64,000 bases of DNA from Burkholderiales bacterium (GCA_029977705.1 JAPOKJ010000005.1:37282-101281), one strand, 5' to 3'; numbered from the stretch's first letter, positions 26,125-35,561 are shown. A program made the numbers and translations. The notes: generated by a model not told the origin, from the letters alone.

Positions 26125-27102
26125 CTAGGCGGAGGCCTGCTCGCGGGCACGCCGGGCTTCGCGGCGGCTGATCCAGAGGGTGGCCGATACGATGATCAGG
26201 CCACCGGCAAGGGTGTACTGGTTGGGCAGGTCGTTGAAGACCAGAAAGCCCCACAGGGTTGCCCAGATCAGGTCGACGAACTTGACCGACTGGCTCACCG
26301 ACATGTCGGCGGCCTTCAGCGCATGGGTGACGCACATGTGGCTGATGCTGCCGAACAGTCCGGCCAGAAAGAAGATGCCCCATTGCTCGGCCGTAGGGGT
26401 GACCCAGTAATAAAGGGCGACCGGCAAGGACAGCAGCGAGACGGTCAGGGTCTGCCAGACGACGATGACCTCGGGCGGATCCTTGCGGGTGAGGATCTTG
26501 TTGAGCAGGGCAGAGAAGGAGAACACCGGTGCCGATGCCAGCATCACCAGGTAGTACCAGCCGCCACCGCCGGAGAGCTTGGGCATGACCACCACCAGCA
26601 CACCGGTAAAGCCGATCAGGGCCGCCAGCCAGCGGTCGCCGCGCATGCGTTCGCCCAGCAGATAGGCGGCGCCGATCATCGAGAAGATCGGACCGGTGAA
26701 GCTGATGGCGGTGGTGTCGGCCAGCGCCAGATGCGGCAGGGCAAAGAACCACAGGCTGATGGCGACGGTGTGGACCAGTCCACGCGTCACCTGGCCCTTC
26801 ACGCTGCTCGGCCGGTAGTGGCGCAGGCCGAGCCGGATGACAAAGGGCAGTAGCACCGCGAAGCCGAAAAGATGGCGCAGGAACAAGGCCTCGAAGGGGT
26901 GCATCTGCAGCGACATCTTGCGCAGCAGCATGTTCATGACCGAGAACGCGAAGCCGCCTGCCATGGCCCAGGCGATGGCCCGGGTCGGCCCGGGGGCCTG
27001 CTGGAAGCGTTGCTTCAGGTGGGTGAGTCGTTTCAACAAGGCAGGGATGGCGGCAAGCGTAGGACGGGACCGTGCGGAAGGCAGGCGCCACCGCAGCGTC
27101 AC
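26125..27102 (-). CDS. DMT-superfamily transporter (EamA family)
   Basis: Inner-membrane transporter with ten predicted helices in two EamA repeats (from AIAWAMAGGFAFSVMNMLLRK to SATLWISRR). Family members often export amino acids or other metabolites; the substrate is unknown. The start is uncertain: GTG 27102 gives 325 residues, while TTG 27039 or 27036 would give about 304, and no clear ribosome-binding site settles it. It lies 37 bases upstream of the monooxygenase gene and is divergent from the M20 peptidase gene. Confidence 0.82.
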   Translation of the reverse strand: MTLRWRLPSARSRPTLAAIPALLKRLTHLKQRFQQAPGPTRAIAWAMAGGFAFSVMNMLLRKMSLQMHPFEALFLRHLFGFAVLLPFVIRLGLRHYRPSSVKGQVTRGLVHTVAISLWFFALPHLALADTTAISFTGPIFSMIGAAYLLGERMRGDRWLAALIGFTGVLVVVMPKLSGGGGWYYLVMLASAPVFSFSALLNKILTRKDPPEVIVVWQTLTVSLLSLPVALYYWVTPTAEQWGIFFLAGLFGSISHMCVTHALKAADMSVSQSVKFVDLIWATLWGFLVFNDLPNQYTLAGGLIIVSATLWISRREARRAREQASA

Positions 27103-27195
27103 AGTTTGGCATGATGCGGGTTTGCGACGCGCAGCGACCTCGGGCAACTGGAATGCAGGCAGCGCAGTGCGCGCCAACCCCAAGGGAGACGACCG

Positions 27196-28362
27196 ATGAG
27201 CCTGGACCGGATGCAGCAATGGCTCGCACAGCAATACCCGGCCATGCTGGCCTTGTGCGAGGACCTGGTCAACATCGACGGAGGCAGCTATGACAAGGCC
27301 GGCGTTGATCGGGTGGCCGACCGCCTGGGGGCGTTTTTCGCGTCGCACGGCCTGCAGATGCACAGCGAGGGGGGCGATACCTATGGCCGGGCGACCTGGA
27401 CGCGCAGCGCCGGCCCGGGTGACAGGACGGTGCTGATGCTGGGCCATCGCGATACCGTGTTCCCGAAGGACGAAACCCTGCGCCGTCCCTTCGCCGTACG
27501 GGACGGGCGTGCCTATGGTCCGGGGGTGAGCGACATGAAGGTCGGCCTGGCCATGCAGGCCTTCATCCTGGTGGGCATGCAGCGCTTTGGCGTGTTGCCG
27601 GTGCCCCTGACCATGATGACCACCGGCGACGAGGAGGTCTCCTCGCCCTGGTCACGTCCCTACATCGAGCGCGAGGCGCGCACCGCGCTGGCGGTCTTCA
27701 ATGCCGAGCCGGGACGGCCCCGGGGCGGTGTCGTGATCGCGCGCAAGGGCAGTGTTTATCTGCGCCTGGAGGTCACCGGCATCCCGGCTCATTCGGGGGC
27801 GAATTTCTTTGAAGGCGCCAGCGCCATCGGCGCCCTGGCGCGCAAGATCCTGGCGCTCGAATCGATCACCGACAAGGCGCGTGGCATCACCCTGAACGTC
27901 GGTCTGGTGCAGGGCGGCCAGACGGTGAACACGGTGGCGCCGCAGGCCCGCTGCCAGATCGACCTGCGTTATGTGCATGCCGATGATCGCGCCGAACTGA
28001 TCGAACGGATCCGCAGGATCGCGTTGGCCGAGGACCTGCCCGGCACGCGCGCGCAACTGGAGATCTACGGCGAGATGCTGCCGATGCCCGAGCGCCCCTC
28101 GAACCTGGCCCTGCTCGAGATCTACAAGGATGCGGCCCAGGCGGCGGGCTTCGAGGCCCATGGCATCTTCACCGGGGGCTGCTCCGATGCCGGCTTCACG
28201 ACGGCGGTCGGCGCCCCCACCCTGTGTGCGGTGGGGCCGACCGGTGGCATGGTGCATACCCCGGATGAATTCGTCGTGCTCGATACGCTGGTGCCGCGCG
28301 CCCAGGCCCTGGCCGGGGCGATCCATGCCGTGGCCATGCGTGCCCTGGTGCCTACAGCGTGA
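27196..28362 (+). CDS. M20-family metallopeptidase (CPG2-like)
   Basis: A 388-residue zinc peptidase of the glutamate carboxypeptidase/ArgE/DapE clan. Metal-site residues are visible in order: HRD in LMLGHRDTVFPKDE, Asp in GPGVSDMKVG, the catalytic EE in TTGDEEVSSP, Glu in FNAEPGRP and His near the end in GMVHTPDEF. The dimerisation lid lies about 175-290. It most resembles carboxypeptidase G2-type enzymes that release C-terminal glutamate, but the substrate is inferred only at family level. AGGGAGA precedes ATG 27196. Confidence 0.87.
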   Translation: MSLDRMQQWLAQQYPAMLALCEDLVNIDGGSYDKAGVDRVADRLGAFFASHGLQMHSEGGDTYGRATWTRSAGPGDRTVLMLGHRDTVFPKDETLRRPFAVRDGRAYGPGVSDMKVGLAMQAFILVGMQRFGVLPVPLTMMTTGDEEVSSPWSRPYIEREARTALAVFNAEPGRPRGGVVIARKGSVYLRLEVTGIPAHSGANFFEGASAIGALARKILALESITDKARGITLNVGLVQGGQTVNTVAPQARCQIDLRYVHADDRAELIERIRRIALAEDLPGTRAQLEIYGEMLPMPERPSNLALLEIYKDAAQAAGFEAHGIFTGGCSDAGFTTAVGAPTLCAVGPTGGMVHTPDEFVVLDTLVPRAQALAGAIHAVAMRALVPTA

Positions 28363-29329
28363 CCTTGCTGTCCTCGATCAGCTTGCGCCACAGGGCAACA
28401 TCGCGATCCTGCTTGCGGGCAAATTCTTCGGCCGACAGGATCTGGGGCTTGGGTCCGTTCTGCTTGGTCTCGAAGTAGCTGATGGTCTCGGGCAGGGCCA
28501 GCCACTTGTTGACCGCTGCATTGAGCGCATCGATGATCGCCTTCGGTGTTCCGGCGGGCACATAGACCCCATACACCGGGGCGATCTCGTAATCGATGCC
28601 CTGCTCCTTGAGGGTGGGCACCTCCGGCGTCTGGGGCAGGCGTTGCGGTGCCAGGGTGGCAATGGCACGTACCCGCCCGCTCTTGATGAAGGGCAGGGGC
28701 GAGGCGGCGTCGATGGTCGAGATGCCGAGCACGCCCGAGACCACATCGGGAGAAATCTGTGCCACCGTCTTGTACGGCACATGGGTGATCTGCATGCCGG
28801 TGCGGGTCTTGATCATCTCCATCACCAGGTGACCGCCGGAGGCGATGCCCCAGGAGCCATAGGTCGCCGAGCCGTTCTTGCTCTTGGCGTACTCGTACAG
28901 GTCCTTCATGTTGCGGATCGGAAGGTCGGGATTGACGATCAGCAGGTTGCCGCCACCACCGCCGATCTGGGCCACCGGCGTGAAATCCTTGAGCGGATCA
29001 TGGGACATCTTGGGCTGCAGCAGCTTGTTGGCAATGATGGCCGCCGAGAAGGAGATCAGCACGGTATGGCCGTCCGGCGGCTGACGCACCACTGCTTCAT
29101 GGGCGAGGATGCCGTTGGCGCCGGGGCGGTTCTCGACCACGAACTGCTGCTTCAGCTCCTTGCCCAGGTACTCGGCCATGGGGCGTCCGAAGATGTCGGC
29201 GCCGCCGCCGGCACCGCTGGGCAGCACCAACCGTACCGGCTTGCTGGGCCAGGCCTGGGCAAAGGCGCGGCTGGCAGCCACCGAAAAGGCTGGCAGCGCC
29301 AGGGCAAGCTTGAGAAGTTCGCGTCGCAT
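28352..29329 (-). CDS. Bug/TctC-family periplasmic solute receptor
   Basis: A 325-residue Bug protein. The start at 29329 has AAGGAGA upstream. The signal peptide MRRELLKLALALPAFSVAASRAFA is followed by QAWPSKPVRLVLPSGAGGGAD and VVENRPGANG, the Bug landmarks. It differs clearly from the other two Bug proteins in the window (PSGAGGGADIFGRP rather than PFPPGGTTDN or GFTPGGTADS), so the ligands probably differ. Its 3' end overlaps the convergent peptidase gene by 11 bases. It is last in the run Bug-SnoaL-Bug. Confidence 0.92.
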   Translation of the reverse strand: MRRELLKLALALPAFSVAASRAFAQAWPSKPVRLVLPSGAGGGADIFGRPMAEYLGKELKQQFVVENRPGANGILAHEAVVRQPPDGHTVLISFSAAIIANKLLQPKMSHDPLKDFTPVAQIGGGGGNLLIVNPDLPIRNMKDLYEYAKSKNGSATYGSWGIASGGHLVMEMIKTRTGMQITHVPYKTVAQISPDVVSGVLGISTIDAASPLPFIKSGRVRAIATLAPQRLPQTPEVPTLKEQGIDYEIAPVYGVYVPAGTPKAIIDALNAAVNKWLALPETISYFETKQNGPKPQILSAEEFARKQDRDVALWRKLIEDSKVTL

Positions 29330-29358
29330 GGGGTCTCCTTGTGTGTAATCGTTGATGG

Positions 29359-29829
29359 TCATGTCAGGTGCCGTGCCATCTCCGGCCGATTCTTCAGTTC
29401 GCGCCCCTCGCGCGCCAGGATCTTGGCGATGCGCTCGGGGGCGAAGTTCATGTCGACGAAGCCGGTGGCGGCGTTGGCGACCTCGCGGTATTCCTGGATC
29501 AGCCCGTCCCGCAGGCGCATGATCGAGACACCCTCGAACATGGCGCGCGCGCCGCGCGCCTCGGGCAGCAGGGAGCGGTAGCTGAAAGTGTAGCGGGCGT
29601 ACAGCACGCGGCCGTCGCAGACCGGTTCGTGCATGTCCCAGCGAAAGTCGGTGGCACTCTTGTAGAACCACTCATCGATCATGGCGGCGATGCGTGCCCG
29701 GCCCTCGAAGGCGCCGTAGAACACGTCATGGTAGACGCCGTCGGTGGTGAACAGGTCGGCAAAGCCGACGGCATCGCGCTGTTCGACGCGGCGGCAGAAT
29801 TGATCGAGCAGGGTATTGATCGCTTGCAT
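29359..29829 (-). CDS. SnoaL/NTF2-like family protein
   Basis: A 156-residue protein with the NTF2-like cone fold: N-terminal helices (LLDQFCRRVEQRDAVGFADLF), the TDGVYHDVFYGAFEGRARIAAMIDEWF segment and C-terminal sheet (IMRLRDGLIQEYREVANAA). Members are ketosteroid-isomerase or polyketide-cyclase like, or ligand-binding. It sits between two Bug receptor genes on the same strand, which suggests a common degradative substrate, but none can be named. Confidence 0.82.
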   Translation of the reverse strand: MQAINTLLDQFCRRVEQRDAVGFADLFTTDGVYHDVFYGAFEGRARIAAMIDEWFYKSATDFRWDMHEPVCDGRVLYARYTFSYRSLLPEARGARAMFEGVSIMRLRDGLIQEYREVANAATGFVDMNFAPERIAKILAREGRELKNRPEMARHLT

Positions 29830-29863
29830 CTGGGTCTCCGGGGGCGATAGCGCCCCTGCAGTT

Positions 29864-30904
29864 TCAGTTCAGATCCACTTTCACGCGCTTGAGCAGGGTC
29901 GCCCAGGCCACTGTCTCACGGCGGATGAAATCGGCGAATTCCTCGGGGCTGCCGGTGACCGGATCGACGCCCTGGCTGGCCAGTCGCGTGCGCACGGCGG
30001 GGTCCTGGAGCACGGCGCGCAACTCCTGATTGATTCGGCGCACAATCTCCGGTGGCATGCCGGCCGGGCCGATCAGGCCGTACCAGGTGCCCATATCGTA
30101 GCCGGGGACACCGGCTTCGGCCAGCGTGGGAATCTGCGGGGCCGACACCGAACGGCGCGCCGTGGTCACGCCCAGGGCGCGCAGCTTGCCGTTGTTGATG
30201 AAGGGCAGGGCACTGGGCAGGTTGGGGAAAGCCATCGAGACCGTGCCCGAGAGCAGGTCCGGCATCAGGCTGCCCGTGCCCTTGTAGGGGATGTGGACCA
30301 TGTAGATGCCCGTCATCTGCTTGAACAGTTCTCCGGACAGATGAACCGAGGCGCCACCTCCTGAGGACGCGAAGTCCAGCTTGCCGGGGTGGGCCCGGGC
30401 ATGGCTGACCAGATCGCGCACCGATTGGAAGGGGGAGTTGGCGGGCACCACCAGCACATTGGGGGCGCTCAGGACCTGGCCGATCGGGGTGAAATCCTTG
30501 ACCGGGTCGTAGCGCGCTTCCTTGTAAAGCGATGGATTGACCGCATGACCGATCGAGGTGAAGAACAGCGTGTAGCCATCGGGTGCCGAGCGCTGCACAT
30601 GCTCGGTAGCGATGTTGCCGTTGGCGCCGGCCCGGTTCTCGACCACCATGGTCTGGCCCAGGCGAGGTCCCATCGAGGCGGCCAGCAGGCGGGCCACCGA
30701 GTCGGCGGTTCCGCCGGGGGTGAAGCCGACCACGATCCGTATCGGCCGCTCGGGCCAGGCCGCCTGGGCTTCCGGCGCCATGACCAGGGCGCAGACAAGC
30801 AGCAGATGCCGAAAGGTGTGCAACAGGCGGCTGCGATGCCCGCGCGTGTCTGACCAGGCCAGTTCGTGGACGCGAGGCGGGGGGACGGCGGAGGGCCGGT
30901 TCAC
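29864..30904 (-). CDS. Bug/TctC-family periplasmic solute receptor
   Basis: A 346-residue Bug protein. Landmarks are AWPERPIRIVVGFTPGGTADSVARLL, VVENRAGANGNIA, SAPDGYTLFF and VHIPYKGTG. GTG 30904 is proposed as start, with GGAG on the minus strand some 11 bases upstream; it gives a signal peptide of about 45 residues with hydrophobic core LLLVCALVMAPEAQA. An internal start could shorten it. It heads the run Bug-SnoaL-Bug. Confidence 0.88.
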   Translation of the reverse strand: MNRPSAVPPPRVHELAWSDTRGHRSRLLHTFRHLLLVCALVMAPEAQAAWPERPIRIVVGFTPGGTADSVARLLAASMGPRLGQTMVVENRAGANGNIATEHVQRSAPDGYTLFFTSIGHAVNPSLYKEARYDPVKDFTPIGQVLSAPNVLVVPANSPFQSVRDLVSHARAHPGKLDFASSGGGASVHLSGELFKQMTGIYMVHIPYKGTGSLMPDLLSGTVSMAFPNLPSALPFINNGKLRALGVTTARRSVSAPQIPTLAEAGVPGYDMGTWYGLIGPAGMPPEIVRRINQELRAVLQDPAVRTRLASQGVDPVTGSPEEFADFIRRETVAWATLLKRVKVDLN

Positions 30905-30999
30905 GATGCGGGAGGCTCCGAAAGAAGGTGGAGCCGATGCTATCGGTCTGGCCGGGCCCGTCCCCTCCGGATGGGTCGGAAAGTGGACCGCTGGCGGGA

Positions 31000-31485
31000 T
31001 CAGAGCCCGGTCGGCACCTGCAGGGCGGCGCTCGACTGTTCCCGCAATTGTTCCATCAGGTCCCGGGCAGCGCCGATGGCGTGCTCGTCCGTGTCCCAGT
31101 AGCACTGGCCATGATCGAAGTGCGGGCGGCGCATCACCGCCTTGTCATCGAACACGGCAAAGCCCTTGGAGAAATGCTTCAGCCCGCTCTCGGTGGTCCG
31201 CAAGCTCAGGCGCGGTGCGAAGCGGCGCAGCGCGGCGACCAGACGCGGGCAGCGCTTTTCGATGAAGTCACTGTCATGCACGATGATCTCCATGCGGGCC
31301 AGTGCATTGCCCAGCAGGAAGACCTGGATTCTTTCGGCGGCGAGCCGGCGATCGAGACCATAGAAATACCCGTCGCGATCAAACAGCAGCACGTGCTGGC
31401 GGGCGGCCTCCAGGGAGGTGTCGAAGGTCGAGAGAACCGATTCGCGGCCTTGCAGCGGCTGGTAGGTGGGCGAGAAGGAGGTCAT
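31000..31485 (-). CDS. Small PLD-like domain protein of unknown function
   Basis: A 161-residue protein with no membrane segment or signal. GGAGG precedes the start at 31485. The sequence (LLFDRDGYFYGLDRRLAAERIQVFLL, MEIIVHDSDFIEKRCPRLVAALRRFAPRLSLR, FAVFDDKAVMRRPHF) resembles the phospholipase-D-fold domain often attached to GNAT acetyltransferases in proteobacteria, but the HxK catalytic motif of true PLDs is absent. A stand-alone, probably non-enzymatic version. Divergent from ribBX; function unknown. Confidence 0.7.
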   Translation of the reverse strand: MTSFSPTYQPLQGRESVLSTFDTSLEAARQHVLLFDRDGYFYGLDRRLAAERIQVFLLGNALARMEIIVHDSDFIEKRCPRLVAALRRFAPRLSLRTTESGLKHFSKGFAVFDDKAVMRRPHFDHGQCYWDTDEHAIGAARDLMEQLREQSSAALQVPTGL

Positions 31486-31592
31486 GTGGGGGCGGGCTGG
31501 TCGAAGCCCTGGTGGGGGCATGCAGCGATTATCGAAGCTGCCGGCCCTTTCGGAAAGTCCCCGCCGGCGCGGCTGGCGGCCATCGGGCAGCG

Positions 31593-31598
31593 TACAAT
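31593..31598 (+). promoter_or_regulatory. -10 box upstream of ribBX
   Basis: TACAAT, five of six matches, about 140 bases before the ribBX start. No clear -35. The leader between it and the gene is GC-rich and foldable, but the conserved FMN-riboswitch segments are not seen. Confidence 0.35.
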
Positions 31599-31740
31599 GT
31601 CCACCGGTCGCGCGAGCAGCGCCCCTTCGCTGCCGGCGGGTCCGCCCGCGAGCCATCAGCCTGCCGGCCTGCATGCTGCAGGGGCCCCGGTGTCAGCGCT
31701 GCACGCGGCCTCATCCGTCATCTTCCGCAAGGTCGAAACC

Positions 31741-32919
31741 ATGAACAAACCCACCCTGGTCCATCCTTCTCCCGCGGGTGATCTGGCCCAGAGCATTGCC
31801 AGCGTCGAGGACATCGTCGAAGAATTGCGCCAGGGCCGCATGGTCATCCTGGTCGACGAGGAAGACCGCGAGAACGAGGGCGACCTGGTGCTGGCGGCCG
31901 ATTTCGTGACGCCCGAGGCGATCAATTTCATGGCCCGCTTTGGCCGCGGCCTGATCTGCCTGACGCTGACTGAAGAGCGTTGCGAGCAGTTGCGCCTGCC
32001 GCTCATGACCACCCGCAACGGCACCAAGCACAGTACCAATTTCACGGTCTCGATCGAAGCGGCAGAGGGCGTGACCACCGGCATTTCGGCGGCGGACCGC
32101 TCGCATACCGTCAAGACCGCCGTGGCGCGCCACGCCCGCCCTGACGACCTGGTGCAGCCGGGCCACATCTTTCCGCTCAAGGCCCAGCGCGGCGGCGTGC
32201 TGATGCGTGCCGGTCACACCGAAGCCGGCTGCGACCTGGCCCAGATGGCCGGCCTGACGCCTGCCGCGGTGATCTGCGAGATTCTCAAGGACGATGGCAC
32301 CATGGCCCGTCTGCCCGACCTGGTCGAGTTCGCGCGACTGCATGGCCTGAAGATCGGCACCATCGCCGACCTGATCCAGTACCGCAGCGCCAACGAGAGC
32401 CTGATCAAGCGGGTCGGCGAACGACGCATGAACACGCCCTGGGGCGCTTTTGACATGGTGGCCTACGAAGACGGTCCGAGCGGCTCGACCCACCTGGCGC
32501 TGGTTCATGGCCGCATCCAGTCCGAGGTCGAGACCCTGGTGCGGGTACATGAGCCGATGTCGGTGCTCGACCTGCTCGAGGCCCAGACCTCCTCGCATTC
32601 ATGGCCTATCGACAAGGCCCTCAAGGCCATTGCGGCCGAGCCCAGCGGCGTGCTGGTGCTGCTCAACTGCTCGCAGGCCGGTGATGATCTGGCCGGCCGG
32701 CTCGATGCGCTCCGGCAACTCGATGTCAACCCGGGCGTGCGCAGCGACCTGGTCCGCAAGGCCGGCAAGGTCGATCTGCGCACCTATGGCGTGGGCGCGC
32801 AGATTCTCCGCGATCTGGGCGTGGGCCGCATGCGACTGCTGTCCCAACCGCGCAAGATGCCCTCGATGATGGGCTACGATCTGAAAGTTTCCGGCTTCGA
32901 GCCGGGCATGAACGAATGA
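31741..32919 (+). CDS. ribBX: RibBX: DHBP synthase with degenerate GTP cyclohydrolase II domain
   Basis: A 392-residue protein. The N-terminal domain (about 15-215) is 3,4-dihydroxy-2-butanone-4-phosphate synthase: [17 protein letters not shown] and [17 protein letters not shown] hold the acidic and His catalytic residues. The C-terminal domain (about 220-385) is GTP cyclohydrolase II-like, but the zinc/catalytic segment with three Cys (SECLTGD...RCDCG in active enzymes) is replaced by [13 protein letters not shown]...[11 protein letters not shown]. It therefore matches the RibBX type described in proteobacteria, active only in DHBP synthesis. A separate ribA is needed elsewhere. Heads ribBX-ribH-nusB-thiL-pgpA. 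Confidence 0.92.
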   Translation: MNKPTLVHPSPAGDLAQSIASVEDIVEELRQGRMVILVDEEDRENEGDLVLAADFVTPEAINFMARFGRGLICLTLTEERCEQLRLPLMTTRNGTKHSTNFTVSIEAAEGVTTGISAADRSHTVKTAVARHARPDDLVQPGHIFPLKAQRGGVLMRAGHTEAGCDLAQMAGLTPAAVICEILKDDGTMARLPDLVEFARLHGLKIGTIADLIQYRSANESLIKRVGERRMNTPWGAFDMVAYEDGPSGSTHLALVHGRIQSEVETLVRVHEPMSVLDLLEAQTSSHSWPIDKALKAIAAEPSGVLVLLNCSQAGDDLAGRLDALRQLDVNPGVRSDLVRKAGKVDLRTYGVGAQILRDLGVGRMRLLSQPRKMPSMMGYDLKVSGFEPGMNE

Positions 32920-32929
32920 GTGACCGCAC

Positions 32930-33481
32930 ATGAGAAAAACCACCGCCAAGCCGGCTGCCGGCAAGACCCCCGTGCCCGCCAAGTCGCGCACCCCGGCCCG
33001 CAAGTCGGCCCGCATCAGCGTCTATGAGGGCGAACTCGAGGGCGATGGCCTGCGCATCGGCATCGTGCAGTCGCGCTTCAATGAAGACATCTGTGCCGGC
33101 CTTCGCGATGCCTGCATCGAGGAACTGCTCAAGCTGGGCGTGGCCCAGGGCGACATCTTTGCCTGCACCGTGCCGGGCGCGCTCGAGATCCCGCTGGTGC
33201 TGCAGCGCCTCGCTGCCTCGGACCAGTTCGATGCCCTGGTCGCGCTGGGCTGCGTGATCCGTGGCGAGACCTATCACTTCGAACTGGTCTCCAACGAGAT
33301 CGGTCGGGGCGTCAGCCAGGTGCAGCTCGATCTGGACACCCCGGTGGCCAACGGGGTGCTGACCTGCGACACGGAAGAGCAGGCCACCGAACGCATCGTC
33401 GAAAAGGCGCAGGATTGCGCGCGCTGTGCCGTCGAAATGGCCAACCTGCTGATCGCCCTGCAGGGCCTGGCCCAGACTTGA
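32930..33481 (+). CDS. ribH: 6,7-Dimethyl-8-ribityllumazine synthase
   Basis: Penultimate riboflavin step: condenses the RibB product with the pyrimidine from RibD. The 183-residue protein shows [23 protein letters not shown] and [18 protein letters not shown] with the catalytic His. An N-terminal extension of about 30 residues rich in Lys, Pro and Ala ([18 protein letters not shown]) precedes the fold; E. coli RibH lacks it. It starts 10 bases after ribBX and is followed by nusB, a widespread pairing. Confidence 0.97.
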   Translation: MRKTTAKPAAGKTPVPAKSRTPARKSARISVYEGELEGDGLRIGIVQSRFNEDICAGLRDACIEELLKLGVAQGDIFACTVPGALEIPLVLQRLAASDQFDALVALGCVIRGETYHFELVSNEIGRGVSQVQLDLDTPVANGVLTCDTEEQATERIVEKAQDCARCAVEMANLLIALQGLAQT

Positions 33482-33489
33482 CCCGCGAC

Positions 33490-33966
33490 ATGTCCGTCAC
33501 CGGAAAAACCGGGCCTGTGCCGGCCGGCGATGCGGCGCCTGCGCGCGCCCAGCCCAAGAGCCCGCGTCGCAAATCCCGCGAACTGGCCCTACAATGCCTG
33601 TACCAGTGGCTGCTCAATCCCGAGGACGTCGGCGTCATCCAGGCCGACGTGCTGGGCCGCGACGGCGCGCGCCGCTACGACAAGCCCCTGTTCGAGGGAC
33701 TGGTCGAGGGGGTGATCCAGGACATGCCGGCCCTGCGCGAGGCGCTGACGCCTTGCCTGGACCGGCCACAGGTCGAATTGAGCCCGATCGAACATGCCAT
33801 CCTGCTGGCCGGTGCCTTCGAGCTGATCCATCATCTCGAGACGCCTTATCGCGTCATCATCAACGAGAGCGTCGAACTGGCCAAGACCTTCGGCGGCACT
33901 GACGGCCACAAGTACGTCAACGGCGTGCTCGACAAGCTGGCGGCCCGGTTGCGGCCGCACGGCTGA
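33490..33966 (+). CDS. nusB: Transcription antitermination factor NusB
   Basis: RNA-binding component of rRNA antitermination complexes (with NusE/S10, binds boxA). The 158-residue protein begins with a disordered stretch of about 25 residues, then [34 protein letters not shown], and [32 protein letters not shown], all typical. ATG 33490 lies 8 bases after ribH. Confidence 0.97.
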   Translation: MSVTGKTGPVPAGDAAPARAQPKSPRRKSRELALQCLYQWLLNPEDVGVIQADVLGRDGARRYDKPLFEGLVEGVIQDMPALREALTPCLDRPQVELSPIEHAILLAGAFELIHHLETPYRVIINESVELAKTFGGTDGHKYVNGVLDKLAARLRPHG

Positions 33967-33984
33967 TTGCATCGCCCCGCCGCC

Positions 33985-35010
33985 ATGCGCGAGTTCGAGC
34001 TGATCCGGCGTTTTTTTGACCGCGGTCCCGCGCGCAAGGCCGTACTGGGCATCGGTGATGACTGCGCCTTGGTCGATGCTGGCGAGGCGACCCTGGCGGT
34101 GTCCACCGACATGCTGGTCGAGGGGCGCCACTTCTTTGCCGACATGGATCCGGCCAGCCTCGGCCACAAGGCGCTTGCCGTCAACCTGTCGGACCTGGCG
34201 GCAATGGGGGCAGAACCGTTGGGTTTTACCCTGGCGATGGCCCTGCCACGCGCCGATCAGGCCTGGCTGCAGGCGTTTTCCCAGGGCCTGTTTGCGCTGG
34301 CCGATCGCAGTGGTTGCGAACTGGTGGGCGGTGACACCACCCAGGGGCCGCTCAATCTGTCCCTGACGGTGTTCGGGCGCCTGCCAAGGGGCGTGGCGCT
34401 GCGCCGTGACGGTGCCCAGCCCGGCGATGACCTTTGGGTGTCCGGTGAACTGGGCGGTGCAGCCCATGCGGTGCGCCGTCGCTATGCGGCGATGGCTGCT
34501 GCCCAGGGACTGGATGGGCGCACCCTTGCCGGGCCCGACGGGGGGGTGTCGGCACAGGCGCTGCGCACCGGTTTTCCGGCCGATGTGCCCGCCCTGGCCC
34601 TTGCCCGGCTGGAACGGCCCGAGCCGCGCCTGGCCCTGGGCATGGCGCTGCGCCACCTGGCCAGCAGCGCGATCGATCTGTCGGACGGCCTGCTCGGCGA
34701 TCTGGGCCACCTTTGCGAGCGCTCGCGCTGTGGCGCGCAGCTGCGCGTCGAGCGGGTGCCGCTGTGCCCGGGCCTGGAGGGGCTGGATGCCCGGGAGCGC
34801 CTGTCGCTGGCCCTGACCGGTGGCGATGACTACGAGCTGTGCTTTACGGCAGCGCCGGAGAACCGGCCGCGCATCCGCCGCATCGGCCAGGAACTCGGCC
34901 TGGCCCTGACCGTGGTCGGCCAGATCGATGCCGGCGATCGTATTTCCCTGGTCGACGAGGACGACCGGCCGGTGGCATTCGAGGGGCGGGCCCATGAGCA
35001 TTTCGCCTGA
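33985..35010 (+). CDS. thiL: Thiamine-monophosphate kinase
   Basis: Phosphorylates thiamine phosphate to the active cofactor thiamine diphosphate. The 341-residue PurM-like ATPase shows MREFELIRRFF, GIGDDCALV, STDMLVEGRHFF, NLSDLAAMGAEP and ELVGGDTTQGPLNLSL. ATG 33985 gives the standard N-terminus; a TTG six codons upstream is less likely. Its last 17 bases overlap pgpA, so the two are translationally coupled. Confidence 0.96.
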   Translation: MREFELIRRFFDRGPARKAVLGIGDDCALVDAGEATLAVSTDMLVEGRHFFADMDPASLGHKALAVNLSDLAAMGAEPLGFTLAMALPRADQAWLQAFSQGLFALADRSGCELVGGDTTQGPLNLSLTVFGRLPRGVALRRDGAQPGDDLWVSGELGGAAHAVRRRYAAMAAAQGLDGRTLAGPDGGVSAQALRTGFPADVPALALARLERPEPRLALGMALRHLASSAIDLSDGLLGDLGHLCERSRCGAQLRVERVPLCPGLEGLDARERLSLALTGGDDYELCFTAAPENRPRIRRIGQELGLALTVVGQIDAGDRISLVDEDDRPVAFEGRAHEHFA

Positions 35011-35503
35011 CTTTGCCTTCATGCGGCCGCGCCTGTCGCGCTGGATCGCCTTCGGATTCGGCAGCGGCCTGGCGCCGTTCAGCCCGGGAACCGTGGGCAG
35101 CCTGTGGGGCTGGGCCAGCTACCTGCTGATCAATGCTTTCGTGGTGCGCGCCATCGGTTCGCCGGTCTGGGCCTGGCCCCTGATCCTCGTGCTGGCCCTG
35201 GTGATCGGCATCTGGGCCTGCGGGCGCTGTGGGCGTGACATGGGCATCTCCGACCATGGCGCCATGGTCTGGGACGAGGTGGTGGCGATCTGGCTGATCC
35301 TGTGGCTGATCGATGCCCCGTTGCGGGCCGGTTTTTCCACCCAGCTGGGCGTGTTCCTGCTGTTCCGCTTTTTCGACATCCTCAAACCGCCGCCGATCGG
35401 ACAGCTCGATGCCAGCCTCAAGGGGGGCTGGGGTGTGATGGCCGACGACCTGTTGGCCGCCTTCTACACGCTGCTGGCGCTGGCGCTGTGGCGGGCCCTT
35501 TGA
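34994..35503 (+). CDS. pgpA: Phosphatidylglycerophosphatase A
   Basis: Removes phosphate from phosphatidylglycerophosphate in inner-membrane phospholipid synthesis. The 169-residue membrane protein shows GSGLAPFSPGTVGSLWG, a helix rich in Trp/Leu, CGRDMGISDHGAMVWDEVVAIW with the acidic active-site residues, and FRFFDILKPPPIG. The thiL-pgpA overlap is a common proteobacterial arrangement. Confidence 0.96.
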   Translation: MSISPDFAFMRPRLSRWIAFGFGSGLAPFSPGTVGSLWGWASYLLINAFVVRAIGSPVWAWPLILVLALVIGIWACGRCGRDMGISDHGAMVWDEVVAIWLILWLIDAPLRAGFSTQLGVFLLFRFFDILKPPPIGQLDASLKGGWGVMADDLLAAFYTLLALALWRAL

Positions 35504-35527
35504 TCATGCTTTGATCGGGCCCTTGAG

Positions 35528-35561
35528 TGACCCTTTCACCGACCCTGTGACCGACCCTGAG
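35528..35561 (+). repeat. 12-bp imperfect tandem repeat before pncC
   Basis: Three units of the form GACCCTNNNACC (GACCCTTTCACC, GACCCTGTGACC, then GACCCTGAGGCG, which has lost the ACC end). The unit equals four codons; if translated from TTG 35511 it yields SDPFTDPVTDPE. Confidence 0.7.

Noticed and set aside
31486..31740. FMN riboswitch upstream of ribBX
   Set aside because: Only a CCCGCGAGC fragment resembles the consensus; the other conserved segments are absent.
30928..31740. Long N-terminal extension of RibBX in the same open frame
   Set aside because: The extension is antisense to the small PLD-like gene and unlike any RibB; ATG 31741 gives the canonical N-terminus.
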